Below are positions 49,912 through 62,303 of a DNA stretch of 64,000 nucleotides, piece after piece. Made by a program: the position numbers and the translations under genes. Below the pieces are notes generated by a model. That model made no database searches, was not told the origin of the DNA, and saw nothing but the letters and a program-made list of their open reading frames with translations. Positions within the stretch are counted from its first letter, which is position 1; every line of letters starts with the position of its first letter. This stretch comes from Certhia americana (Eukaryota; Chordata; Aves; Passeriformes; Certhiidae): assembly GCA_018697195.1 (NCBI GenBank), contig CM031879.1:34982228-35046227 (forward strand), given 5' to 3'.

Positions 49912-50570
49912 TACCCTGTCGGAGTCTGGAATTATGAGAAATATTTCTGTGCATGTTTTAGAGATTTTAAGATCTCTGACAAACAGTGTTTTTAACCTTT
50001 GTTCATGGAAAAAGAGCTTTTAGGCTCTGGAATGAAGCACAGTTTTTAAGAGTGTGTATTAGACAGTAGAATAGTGTGTAGTTTTATCACAGGGTGAGAA
50101 TTTTAGATATATGAGGGTTTTAGGATGGTAAGCAGGTGAAGGCAAGATGGAGGAAGCACATGGCTTTTGGGTTTCTTCCTTCTTCCTCATCTGCCTCCAT
50201 GTTCTGCTGTGAGGTGGCACATTATAGTTGGTTTAGAATAGAGTCTAACCTTCTAACATACATAATAGTTATTGGAGTAGAATTATAAATACTGATTACA
50301 TGGATTGTAGTATAAATGTACACACCACTCTGTGTGGGGGGGATTCGGGTTTTTGTGCCTTGACCTGCAATGAAGAGCTCTGCTGGTCAGGAACAGAATG
50401 GAATGATAAGAAATAATAAACTATGAAGAAAACACAAGCAAAGATGACTCAGGACCCATTCATTCAAGATCTCTGGCTGTGGAAAACAAAATTGTACATT
50501 CTTGGGGCCAGGAAAACAGCCAGCCGTCAGAGACCCACAAAAATATTTTTTTGTAAACCCAAGACTACCC
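49912..50570 (+). repeat. 6-bp target-site duplication CTACCC flanking an LTR
   Basis: CTACCC is present at 49912-49917 and again at 50565-50570, exactly at the two ends of the LTR. This perfect pair fixes both termini and shows an independent integration. Confidence 0.92.
49918..50564 (+). mobile_element. solo LTR, ERVK-like family, copy 2 (647 bp)
   Basis: It begins TGTCGGAGTCTGGAATTATG and ends GTAAACCCAAGA. It carries the TATA box in TAGTATAAATG (about 50309-50319) and AATAATAAAC (about 50414-50423). It is about 70 bp shorter than copies 1 and 3 because the TTTGGTA-rich stretch downstream of the TATA box has been lost and replaced by a short G run (about 50332-50345). It lies 142 bp to the right of the reversed ERVL LTR. 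It has no internal viral sequence. Confidence 0.92.
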
Positions 50571-53500
50571 CACCTTCCTGAAGTGATCATCTCATCTTTT
50601 GGAGCTTTCTGTATCTTGAAATGTGGAAACCACAGACGCTATACCTTTCTTCAGTATTGGTTAAGATGAATTCCCTCTCTCCCACAGGAGAGGACATATC
50701 AAAAGCAGTTCTTAACTCCAAAGATGGGAATTGTCTCATTGTAGCTGGGGAATTATCTTACTTTTAGCAATCAAAAGCCCAGACACATAGTGAAACCTTG
50801 TCATCTGATCTCCTCTACAGTTGATGGAGGAGAGTCAGGCACCTTAAAAGGTACTTTAAATCCCTGTGTCTAGATGGAAGGCATGACCCTACTAAAGTAT
50901 GAAGTCTTTACCTTGTCTGTAGAGGCAATCTTGGTGACTGAGATGACTAAACAGATATCAGATATGTCATTCTTAAATTTCAAGACCACATGCTGAAATT
51001 AATGTGAAGTTCTCATTCTATATCAGTCTTTGTAGTTTATCTGAATGTTGTTATTAACAGAAGAGTCTGATAGGGGAAGAAAAAAAACATTTAGTAGAAA
51101 CAAAATTGGAAATAGAAAGCCAGCTAAAGAGCTGGTATTCTTCAGGCTATAGGCTCACAGCAAGCCATCATGTCCTCCTGCAAGTCTTTGCCATCAGTCA
51201 AGAAAGATGGATGAGACCAGGCACTGTTCAAACCACTGAACAAAAAAATCTCATCCTGGAGAACCAGAATGATTTACAAATTGTGTCACTGTCTTTCCTT
51301 AATCACTAGTCTTTACATGTATCAGCTAAATTGATTTGGTGCTCTAGAATTTAGAAATTCTATCATCCTCTTGTAATCAGGTGAATATGCCTGACTAATG
51401 CTAGAATCCCAAAATAGAATTACTGGTTTATATCTGTGACAAGAGCATCTGGAAGCCCTCTGCAAGGGATGCACTACTAAAAAGATACCAAATCTGTGGC
51501 TAAGGCGTTTTCTCCCTTTACACACATATTCTACCATCATATTAATAACCTACCTAGAGTTTTGACGAGGAAGAGTGTTAAATACTCCAAAGGTTTTTTG
51601 TCAGTGAACATTAAAGCCCTCTGTTGTGTTAGCCCAATACCTGATGACACAGCTTTCTCACTTTCAGAACGAAGTGTTGAGTTGCCCCAATTTCAGTTAC
51701 AGTTGATAATGATAAATGGCAAAGTACTTGTTTCCAAATGTTCTTTCTGAAGAGACAAACCCACAAAGCCTGACATCCCAATGTCTGCTCCATTATTTTT
51801 CACTCTTTTCTGTATGTCAAGGCAAGTTTCCATGAATTGGTTTTCCACCTTTCTTACACTGTATCTTGAACAATCTATTATCTTTTAGTAATGGTTCTGT
51901 TATTCCCCCCAGGATTTAATACCACACTTGATAAATTCTGCCTCTTATAATTAACAAGAGCTACAATTTTCACAACTCAAAGTTTCCTGCATTTCTCTAT
52001 GCACAAGTACTCTCCTACCTGTAAGATACCAGCAGTGGTTTTTTTCCCTATTCTTCTATAAATATCTGTTTCACTGTACGTCTGAGGTAATTTAACAGGT
52101 TTAAACTCTAAGATCACACAGCCACTCCAGCTAATGAACTTTTGATGTTTCTCCTGTGCTGTTATGCTAACCAAAGGTGAAGAAGAATACTAATCTATTT
52201 TAAACAATAAAAAAAAAAAAAAGAAAACTACTTCAGCAGGTGTGAAATTTCTAAAGCTTTGTGCAAATTATCTCCTGCAATTTATTCCTTGGACTCTCCT
52301 GTGGTTGTTACTGGGTATGCCCAGTGGTGAAATTAGTGTTCATTCCCTCATAAGTATCTGCATCTGAAAAAAACATATAGGCTCCACGCCATTTAAAAAT
52401 ACCTTCTATTCCACAGCCAAAGAATATGTCACTTCTCCAAATCTTGCCTTTTGCATTTGCTTTTTCAGGTTATGTAAAATACTGCTCCCTACACAGTGCC
52501 CAGGATGGTTCCTGTGCCTTAGTGCAGTGGGCCTGCCAGTGACCAGCAGGGCTGTACAAATCATAGGTGGAAACATAGTGAATGCTTCTTTTCCTCATCT
52601 GATTCTCTGTCTGCCAGTGACCTGCAGGACCACACAAATAAAAGCTGGAAGACCAATGACTGTTTTTTTCCTTCTTTTCTCGTGATGGTGTTCCTTCTTG
52701 ACTCACTCCGTGGTTTCAGTTAGATGCACAATCTCTTTTTCCTTCTTATTACACAGCATTTCTGTAGGCTGATAAACAGCTGTTGGATATTTTCTATGCC
52801 AAAGAAGATCACAGCAGTGATGAGGAGAGTGTAATTCTTACAAAATAAATGAGACATTATGTAAATAAAACACTTTTAAAGCCTCCAGGCTGCAAGGTGC
52901 TATCCAAATAAGTATCACCCACACCCTCATGTACTGCTAAAAAAAATCAGGGTTAAGTGTCACTTTAGATGTGCATTTCAATGAGGGTTAATAGTTCCAC
53001 AATAAATGACTCATGCAAAAGCATTTCTTTGGGGGCAAGGCAAGAAACACATGAATTTCGCCTCCAAAAGAGACGTGTTTGGGGGGATTATTTTGCACAT
53101 AAGCCTGACGCTTAAGCAAAAGAATTTAGAAATTCTCTGCATGTTTGAAAAACAAATCCAAGCAGCTTAAAGTGATTTTTTTCAAATACTTTTACCAAAA
53201 TACAGTTTAAATACGGTGGCAAAAATTTTAGCTCTTCTTAGAAGAAGAGGCATAGGATCCAGTACTTTTCCTTCAAACCTGCAAGTGGTTATGTGCTCTT
53301 TCTTAAATCTTTCAGCTTTCCTTTATTCTTTTTGCTTCTCACTGAGTGGCTTTCTCATTCTTATGTAAGGATTTTGCGGTTTTGATGCATGTAAACAATG
53401 TATATTTCGACAGTAAGTGATCAGACAGGCAGAACAGCATATCAGTGCTGCACAGGATGGGTAAGCAATGATAGCCCCCCTTTGTAAAAAATTTTGAGTA

Positions 53501-54384
53501 TAGATGCCATGAAGAGTTTAGAGGCATATCCTGGAAACACAGGATATGTTTTTACAGCCCAAGCTGTAAAATATATTTAAATATGTGAGTGTTGGTCCTG
53601 TTGGTTAGATGCCAACAACATGAACAGGTTTAGACATTGAATGCATAATGAAAAAAACCCACACTCTGAAGGACTAGTAAGAGGAAATGCACTTGGGAGG
53701 AGGTTCTAAGTGCTAGGTGTCAGTTGAGTAACAACTGCAAAAAAGGCCTTTATTTCCTTTCCTTTTTTGACTAATACAAGCAGTTTATCATGATGATGGA
53801 AGACTTACTTTTTTCTAAGTTATTAGGTATATTTGTCTATTTAAAGCCTTTAAAGGGCTTTGATAATTATATCATCTTCAAAGGAATCTAATGCAAAATA
53901 GTGCTCATTTCTGTGACTTACACATGAGGCATAGCAAAAGTGAGATTATGCCAGTTGGTAAAAAAAACATAGGGGTTGTACTAAGGAAGCAGATTATACT
54001 TAAAGCCATCATGAGCCAAAAGGAAAAGCAAACCTTTGTTCAGCCTGATTTAAGGGCTGCTACTGAGCAAGGAACAGGCCAGGAAAAACCCTCATGCAGT
54101 AGGAAAAGGCTGTAACATTTAATCAGCAGGAAAAGTTTTGTTATTGCTATTTTCGTGGGAATGTATTGCACAAAGACCTGAAATAGCTCCTCATGGCACT
54201 CTGCCCTGCTGTAACAGACATTTGCAAGGTTTTCTCTCCAGGAGGGCACTATCATTGAGAGCAGACAATAGTGGGCTGTTAGCATTTTCCCCTGAAGCAA
54301 TATAAACCAGCCACATCTTTTTGCCAAGGAAGTATTAGGTTTCTGCAAAATGTGCTTCATCACCCAGGTGGAAAACAGATTTGC
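50571..54384. other. non-coding sequence, no gene recognised
   Basis: The stretch is unique DNA with a poly-A tract at about 52208-52222. The 128-codon minus-strand frame at 54040-54426 runs into the CR1 fragment and is not a gene. I see no other transposon. Confidence 0.5.
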
Positions 54385-54625
54385 AGTAAAGGACCTGGTG
54401 GTCACAGTGGACACCAAGCTGAACAAGAGCCAGACACATGCTGTTTCTTAAAAGGTGATTAAGAGTGTCTTGGACTTCATTAGCAGAGGTGCTGCTGGCA
54501 GGATGAGAGAGGTGGGTGTTCCCTCCTACACAGTACTGGTGAGGCCAAATCTAGAGTGCTCTGTCCAGCTCCTGGCTCCTTAGCACACAAGAAACATGGA
54601 CCTACTGGAGTGAGCCCAGTAATGA
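54385..54625 (+). mobile_element. CR1 LINE fragment, C-terminal reverse-transcriptase region
   Basis: Translated on the plus strand the piece reads K-D-L-V-V-T-V-D-T-K-L-N-K-S-Q, then after a stop V-I-K-S-V, then S-Y-T-V-L-V-R-P-N-L-E-C-S-V-Q. These correspond to the E-K-D-L-G-V-L-V and L-V-R-P-H-L-E-Y-C-V-Q blocks found near the C terminus of CR1 reverse transcriptases. The copy lacks the CR1 3' tail, has in-frame stops and is inactive. Confidence 0.8.
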
Positions 54626-57600
54626 GCTACAAACACAAGACAACCCCAGAATGAAAAACAACTAAGTAGCTTTGCCCAAATCCCATTTTATTTCATAATA
54701 ACAAGAGTGCTAGTTTGGGGAATGAAAAGTAACAACTTTTTTCCTTAATGTTCTATGGGAGAAAAAAAAACCCAAAAAATTGTCTGACTGAAAAGCCTCC
54801 AGACTTCAAGGGAAGAAGGCTAGGGGAGGCAGGTGTGAATATCTGAAGGAGTTAATCATTTTGACATGGGTATTAAATATTATGGCACAGGTTTGAAAGA
54901 GAAAGAAGTGAGGCTGTAGTTTGCAGTATTACTGCAGTTTTAGCTTACCAGTCTGGGCTCTGGTCCACCAGCTGCCTGGTGCTGCTGCCTCAGCTCGAGG
55001 TCTCGAAGAAAAACACCATCATTTTACAGGTTGCTTGGAGCAGAACAGGCATATCAAAAGAAACTTTTAATCTGTTCTGATGTTTGCTACTCCTGGGAGA
55101 AGAAAGCACTTCATTCAGAGTTAGAAAATATGACTGGAACCAAACAGCTTCCATCTGAACTTCTTCAGAACAGTTACTATTGGAGCTTGCTAGATGGATA
55201 ATTTCCAGGAGCAGGAACAACAGTGTAGAACTTACTTGCAGTGTTGCATTCATCTGCCTTGCAAATTTGAATTTTCCTTCTCCTCCTCATTTATATTGCC
55301 CATGTCTGCTGGTGTCATGAGTCTTGATTTAGAATCCTGCTGACTATGTCAGATTGTTTTGGGTGAGTGATCTAGATCACTTAAAGAACCTCTTTCAAAG
55401 ATATTAGCAACAGTGATTTTAAGATCATGCTGCAAAAGCATGATTTAACAAATTCTGATTGCAAGTTGATAGTAGGATGCATACCTTTATTAGCTCCTAC
55501 ATGGAAGAAACATTCAAATGAAAATCAAGTAATAAACAAGCTAGAATGATTTACACAGAGACCAGATATGCAAAAGCTTAAATGCCCACTGTGTTACTCC
55601 ACTGCTTTGTGGGTTTCTTAGAGAAGTTCTTGGCCCAGCTACAGAACACAGCTTTACCTCCTTTGAAGCTTGTACCAAAATACTGCTGCTTTGGTTAAGG
55701 GGTTGAGTGCATCCATCACAGCTGGTACTTCATTATTACTCAGACACAGTCCTGTCCATCTTTAAGGAAAACTGACACTACAGAATGGATTTAATTCACT
55801 CACCGAGGACAGAAAAAAAATCTTAAATCCTTCATAACAACCTTCTTCTTCCACTTTTGATTCTGTTCTACCACTGCAAATCATTACTGCATGCATCAAC
55901 TAAGGGACTTTTTGTATTGGATCATAGTGAGAAACTTGCAATTCAAATAGATTCATGAACATTTAAAAATGTAGACAAATCACATACACAAATTTAAGTA
56001 CCTCTTCCTTGGCAATGCAGATTGGGTTTGCAAACTGATCCCAAAAACCTGCTTCAAGCACTTCAGCGGTATTTGATTGCCTCCTTCCTTTCAGTAAAAG
56101 TACTAAGCCTAAAGTGTTTAATAACATTATCTTCAACGAGACATTGCTTTGCTTTTTTTTTTTTTTTTTTTTCATTGCATTTTAGCTACTTAAAAACACT
56201 TAAAACAAACCAACCGAAGATTTTTGGCAGTAGAATCCTAATGAGCAATACCAACGACTTCCATGCCAATTATTGTTTAATTTATGGCTTATTTTATATC
56301 TCTTTAAAAGCTTGGTTAGCTGGCAAGTTCAATTAAAAATGTTTCAAATCAAAGTATTTTATTTCAGTTAGAATTGATTACATTCAGGACAACATATCTA
56401 ACATGATAGAGGGAAAAAGACTAGATCAAGCAATTAAATGACATTTCTTCATTAAATCAAAACAATTTCATTCCATTCTCTGTCAAAAGAAAATATTTTT
56501 CCCCATTTACTCTAGGATCATCTCATTTAATTAAGAAAGAAAAAAAAATGAGTTCCTATCTTGCTATTACTACCTGAAGAAATGGAATGCTTAATACGGT
56601 CTGCCTGTATAGAGTGATATAATTTTGTTCACACTTCTCTTTTTGGAAAGGAAAAATATTTATGAACGTGTTTCAAAATATCAAAAGGCGTATGCCAAAT
56701 CTAATTTAATTATATCATTTTTTTATTGCCAATGGCCAGGCTGCTGAACAGCAAAGCAAATTGTCAATGTTGTGTTGAATTGCCTTAATTTAACCATGAG
56801 GAATGTTTACTATTTTGAAGTATTTATCCTCAGCATAGTTAGAGTCTGACAACACTGCTGGTTATAGTAGTACAACCTCCCACCAATTAGATCACCTACA
56901 ATGTCTGAATCAATAATTTGGAATTTGTGAGGCTTTATTTGGTTAAAACATTTTGACTAAGACAGCCATATAGACCATTTTGGAGGTTCTCCAGCCAACA
57001 CCAACTCCAAGTACCAAACCAGATAAGCATTTGAGGGCTGGCTGAACACTCTTATCCCCTATTATGAAAGCAGAGTCTTCTTGCTTTGAATGGGGAAACT
57101 CACAAAGAAAAAAGTAGTGGAAATTACTCATTCACTTTTACTGCTTTTTTAAAAGGTCAGGTTTTCCTGACCTGTGGATGGTTTGGGAAAGTTCAAGAAT
57201 TTCTCTAGACAACTTCAATTCTCAAAGCAAGGACAAAAGTCTGTCAACATAGTCCAAGACAAATCCAAATGGAGGGCTCTCTCTGATCCACTTTCTGATC
57301 CACTATACTTCCCTTAAACAGTCTAGGGTTCAGTCTTCCTAGAAAGACCAGAAAATACAGTTTGCTCAAGAGAAAAAAAGTTGGGTTATCTGATTAAGTT
57401 ACTCCTTCTTTCTTCCTCCATTCTGCTCATCACCTAGGATCCAAAACAAGCATATTCATTTAGAAGACCTGTAGCTTGTGGCTTTACTTTAAGGGCTGCT
57501 TTTGCCATTTGTTTCAACACTAGAGAGTATTTTATTCCCCAAAAATGCAGTAGTGTTCATATGTGCTATTTTGCAAGGGTGGCCTGCAGTCAATTTCCAT

Positions 57601-57978
57601 CCATTAAGACAAGTGCTGTCACTCACTGTGGAATGCACATTTCCAGCTTGTCATACAAATGAGCCAAGGGTGAAAGGAAACTAGTGGAAAAAATACAGCA
57701 CCAAAACAGAAAATGATGACTCATGACCCGATGAGATCAAAATATATAGACTAAAATTGAAAAATCCATTCAGAATGGTCACAATTAACTGAATTCTACT
57801 GCTGTATGTGAACACCAGATATCACCCTTGTGTCAGGAGTCTTGGCTTTCAGACACCATGAGGAAGGACATGTCAGTTTATTATTTTCCTCAAATGAATG
57901 AATTTTATAGACTAACCCTTTAAATTTGTTTTAGGATATTAAGATAAGTATTACAGTAATATCTGCAGCCTATTATAT
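54626..57978. other. AT-rich non-coding sequence, poly-T tract
   Basis: The sequence has no recognisable gene. A poly-T tract lies at about 56153-56172. The part at about 56560-56840 is AT-rich with several TAATT/ATTTA-type words and has the look of developmental non-coding DNA, but nothing in a single sequence can prove conservation. Confidence 0.5.
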
Positions 57979-58162
57979 GCCATTGTATTGGGTTTGCAAG
58001 GCCAAGTTTTGGTAACATGTGGCTACCAAATGGGTAGCTACCAAGGGGTGGCTTCTGTGAGAAGCTCCCAGAAGCTTCTTCTGTGTTCAGCAGAGCAAAA
58101 CCCTGGCAGTTCCAAAGACAGATATGCCACTGGTCATGGCTGAAGCAATTAGAAATGGTGAT

Positions 58163-58862
58163 AATACCTGTAGTGGTGCAATTTCATGGCTTACCTGGAA
58201 GACCTGATTCCTTCCCTAGAGATTCCCCGCCCTGATGTGTCAATCAGCCTTCCTTTCCCCACCCTGACCCCTGATAGGTTGTCTATCAACCCTGGAATCC
58301 CAAAAGGCTGTCGAGTGGTTGGTAGATTTAAAAGATACTCTGTACCCTTTAGGGCATTGGCCATTCCAGGTGTCCTTTCTCCTTGGAAACCCCCCCTCCC
58401 ATACCTGGTTGGTGGCTTTCCTCTCCTCCCTGCCTCCCTTTCCCCCAGGTAAAAAGGGGACTGGGACCACACGGTCTCGGCAGTTCCATCAGAGTTTCAT
58501 CAGAGTCACATCTGCAGTTCCATCAGCGACAGCAGCTACTGTAGCTGTTACAGATTTCAGCTACAATTCTGATAAATTCTGTTAGAAGACTTGCTACATT
58601 CAGAGGCATGTGTGCTGGAATAAAAGCCTTGGATTAAGCCCTCTATCAGAATTGACTTCTTCCTTCATCTCACCTTAAAACTGCTCCGTGGAAGAGAATC
58701 CTGAGAGCTCCAACAGGTCTGGACTTGTCCTCAGTGCCATGGTGGGTCAAAAGTGTCTCTGTGCTTGACACCACAGCTGCTGCTAATTGGCTCAGCCAGC
58801 AAAGCCAGGAAAGCTAGGCTCGGTCCCGTCTGTGATATTGGCCAACAACTCCAATAAATACC
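58163..58862 (+). repeat. 6-bp target-site duplication AATACC of the nested LTR
   Basis: AATACC occurs at 58163-58168 before TGTAGTGG and at 58857-58862 where the ERVL LTR resumes as TCTGTGATAAC. It marks the boundaries of the inserted element. Confidence 0.75.
58169..58856 (+). mobile_element. solo LTR nested inside the ERVL LTR (688 bp)
   Basis: The insert begins TGTAGTGGTGCAATTTCATG and ends about CAACTCCAATA. It contains a TATA-like GATTTAAAAGATAC (about 58325-58338) or GGTAAAAAGGGG (about 58447-58458). A poly(A) signal follows in GGAATAAAAGCC (about 58617-58628), as does a TCTTCCTTCATCTCACC stretch typical of the R/U5 part. The 6-bp duplication suggests an ERVK-type element. Its family differs from the copies at 43.3, 49.9 and 63.3 kb. 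The 88- to 93-codon frames at 58186-58585 are inside it and have no known function. Confidence 0.75.
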
Positions 58863-60032
58863 TCTGTGATAACAGATTTAAAAAGAAAGAAAAGTTATTG
58901 CACAGTTGTAATTGTGGCTAGAGAAAGCAGAGTGAGAACACGTGAGAGGAACAACCCTGCAAACACCGAGGCCAGTAAAGAAGGAGGGGCAGGAGGTGCT
59001 CCAGGCATCTCATTTCATCCCATGGAAATGCAGCTGTGCTCCTGCAGCCCAGGGAGGTCAGTGGGAATGCAGAGATGCACCTGCAGCACGTGGAGGAGAC
59101 TCACACCAGAGCAGGTGGATGCCTGAGAGGAGGCTGTCATCCTGTGTGAGGCCCAGCTGGAGAAGCCTTTCCTTGCAGGACTGCACGCTGTGGAATAGTG
59201 ACCCACACTGCTGCAGACTGGGAAGAACTGCTGCCCATGGGATGGACTCCTTTGCAGCCATTCATGGAGAACTGACTTCCATGGGAGGTACCCCACAGGG
59301 GAACAACTCCCCTGCCTGAGCAGCAGGAAAAAAAACAGGTCGTAACTCCCATTCCCTTCTCCCTGTGCTGCTGGGGAAGGAGGGACGGGTGGGGGGAAGG
59401 TGTTTTGAAGGGTTTATTTTACTTCTCATTATCCTGCTCTGATTTCATTAGCAATAAATTCAGTATATATCTCTAATTCAAGCCTGTTTTGCCTGTGACT
59501 GTATTTGATGAGTGATCTCTCCTGGCCCTTATCTCAATCCATGAACCCATCACTATATTTTCTCTTCCTTGTCCAGCTGCAGAGGGGAGTGCAAGAGTGG
59601 CTTTGGTGGGTGCCTGGCATCCAGCCAGGGTCAACACACTACAGCCATTATTCCTCTGCTTGAATACTGATAAACCTAGAATACTGTAGGAATTCACTGC
59701 ACTTCAGATTGAGAAAAATCTCATTGGTTCTGTTTCACCAGTCCATATGTCACTCAGGAAGAAAACAAAAATTATATCATTTGTGTTAGGCCTGCCTTGC
59801 ATTTAAAAATTCTGTGCCTACAGCTTGGTCTTTTACACCACTGCCAAGACCTACCTAATGAAGATGTTTTTGTACAACCCAGTGAAGATCTTCTCTCATG
59901 TGGTGGTACAGCTGGTACAGAAGTCTATTGAGTTAAAGGAGTAAGAAAGGAATTTGTATTTATAACAAAATATTCAGTTATGAACATAGGAAAAAGATAA
60001 ACTTAATTATCATGACTCAATATTTTATGAAT

Positions 60033-60062
60033 ATATATGTGTGTGTGTATATATATGTGTGA
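60033..60062. repeat. compound TA/TG microsatellite
   Basis: The sequence alternates ATATATATGTGTGTGTG with further TATATATATGTGTG. It is short and imperfect. Confidence 0.9.
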
Positions 60063-62274
60063 GTTCAAAACAGATTCAATGATGGCTTTTGGAGCAATTC
60101 CTCTAGTGACTACTGCTGTGGTTGTCACTCATCTTGTTTCTGACAGATGAGACATATGAGAAACCTCTTATGTTGTCACAAATAATTTTAATGTTGGCCA
60201 TGAAGACAGCTAACCTGTTGGGGAGCACTCTGGTTGGATACGTGGGTTCCAGGAGAGATAAAGAAGATGGAAGCTGAGCCCTGGGGCAGTAACACTCCCA
60301 CACTTTGAACAAACACACAGTGTGAGACAAACTGTTCAAGTCTCTTTTTGAGAAAGATGGACTTACCAAGAAATGTTCTTCCACAATCTCAAGATTTTAG
60401 ATCTCCTTGAAGAAAAGACAAACTTCACCAAAGCATCTTTCAGAAGCATTTTTGATAAAAGACAAGGCAACCAACAGATATTCGCAGATAATGCTGGAAC
60501 TTAACAAACTTCAGGAAAAATACGTACATCCCTGATGAGTTTTCCTGACTGGAATATAAAAGGTCTGGGAAAATGCTTTATTTTAGGCACCCAAACTCAT
60601 CTCAACTTCAGCTCAGTCCAAAAAAAATCTGTTATATCCTCAACAACTACTTATTAACAAAAATATGTGGATAAATATACAGACTTTCTCTCTTTGTTGC
60701 AGCATAGTACAATGTCTTAATATTTTGTGTGTTTTCTGGTAAATTCTTCAGAAATCATAGAATAAACAGCCTGTCTTTTTAATACCTACCTTCCTTGCTG
60801 CAAAGAAAATCCAAGAAACCCACAGGTGCTTAATAGGGAAGAATTAGCATATTCATTATTTTTTAATCCTCATTTTTAAGACAACATTCAAATGGTTTGG
60901 ATTCTGATCAATGAATTTTGAATATTTGGTTAAGTTAACCCCTGGTCTTGGACATTCCTTCATGTAGCAATGGGCAACAATCACTTCAGATGTCATTACT
61001 TCTCTCCACCACATTTTATTCCAGCAGGAGAGTAAGAAAGATATGTGATCACTACTTTAGCAAAGTCAGACATCTCAGAGGCCAGGTCAGGCCACCAGAC
61101 TTCACAGAAATGATGACAAGTGCTCTCATGGCCACAGACTGCACTGCAGGCGTAATAAGTGCCATCAGGGGGACTGGAACAAACAGCTACACTGTGCCAG
61201 GCTCAGAAAGCACCTCTTCCCCTTGCTGTGTTGATGCACTTGTAAGCCCAAGCAAAAGCATGAAAGCATGCAAAGAAATAAAAGCAGAATATCAGAATCT
61301 GCATAAGGGTTGTTTACACCTATGCTGACCTTCCCACCATTAGGCTGAGGAAGGATACAGAAAACAATATTCAGAAGGCAGCTCCTTTCTGAAAATAGTG
61401 TGGTTACATATGATCCTCCAGTTAATGAGACCTCAATTTAATACTCTGTAGTGTACCATCATCACTACATAGTAATAAACAAGCCTGCATTTCTGAATAC
61501 TGAAGAGAGTGGAAATTTTAGCATCTGAATATTGCTGTTCCAAGATGCACTTGATGCTGGACAAGAAAGTTGCTTCTGCTATCAGGAAAGCATCTTTCTC
61601 TTCTAGTTCCAAACAGTCATTGACTGGATGATTCAAAACCAGTTTATTAGAAAACATTTAACACATCTTTAGGTATTTATATTATTTTCAGTCAGCTAGG
61701 TCAGACTGTTTTCCTAGTGCATCAGGACTAGTAACATTTTAATCTAGTAACACTCTTTGTAAAAGCTGAAAATGAGACACTGAAAGGCACGCAGAGCCCA
61801 CCAATAGAGATAGATTGACATCTAAACAGTTGCATACAGTGAGCATGAGAAAGTCTTTGCCATTTACCTGCATGTCTTCAGCACTGCTACCATAAGCAGT
61901 GTCTGACTGTTGTGTTTTCCATGAGTGTAATCAACAGTAATATGGTTGATAAGGTTGGACACCTAGCTATCACCATCTTAAAGTCAGACATTTAGTTTAA
62001 GGTATACATTTCTGTTCTTTAAATTCAATAACATGACATCTGAAAGCAAATCATCCCATTTAGCTTCAGTTCTTCTCTTAGGGATGTCATGAATTGCCAC
62101 AAGAGGTGCCTATGTCTCTCCATTGTGTCTAAAGAGCATTTTGATATATGGCCATTATCATTCTAGTATTATTTAATTCATGATTAAGGACTGTTTTAGT
62201 TGCTTAGTTTTGAATGTTTAATCTTGGTGACTTGTTTTGGGTTTGATTTGTTTTTTTTCATTTGTTTCTTATGG

Positions 62275-62303
62275 GTTTTTTTTGTTTTTTTTTTTTTTTT
62301 TTT
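62275..62303. repeat. T-rich homopolymer tract
   Basis: This is a thymidine run interrupted by a single G. Confidence 0.93.

Larger units (their letters stand above)
57984..59643 (+). mobile_element. ERVL-type solo LTR, interrupted by a second LTR
   Basis: It starts TGTATTGGGTTTGCAAGG and ends GGGTCAACACACTACA. It carries the GGCTTCTGTGAGAAGCTCCC and AGAAGCTTCTTCTGTG blocks near its start. After the interruption come ACCTCTGTGATAACAGATTT, a run of GGTGGATGCCTGAG/GACTGCACGCTGTGG-like units, and GTTTATTTTACTTCTCATTATCC with AATAAATTCAG. Removing the inserted element leaves about 970 bp. It is a solo LTR with no viral genes. The frames at 58866-59352 on both strands come from its internal unit repeats and are not genes. 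Confidence 0.9.
57979..59648 (+). repeat. 5-bp target-site duplication GCCAT flanking an ERVL LTR
   Basis: GCCAT is found at 57979-57983 directly before TGTATTGGG and at 59644-59648 directly after CACACTACA. Five bases is the usual duplication length for ERVL integrations, so the whole 57984-59643 interval is one insertion later split by another element. Confidence 0.92.

Noticed and set aside
43302..50564. Copies 1 and 2 considered as the two LTRs of one provirus
   Set aside because: Each has its own different perfect 6-bp duplication, and the DNA between them holds no gag, pol or env.
60948..61328. 126-codon plus-strand frame
   Set aside because: No recognisable motif and low-information Ser/Thr-rich content; probably chance.
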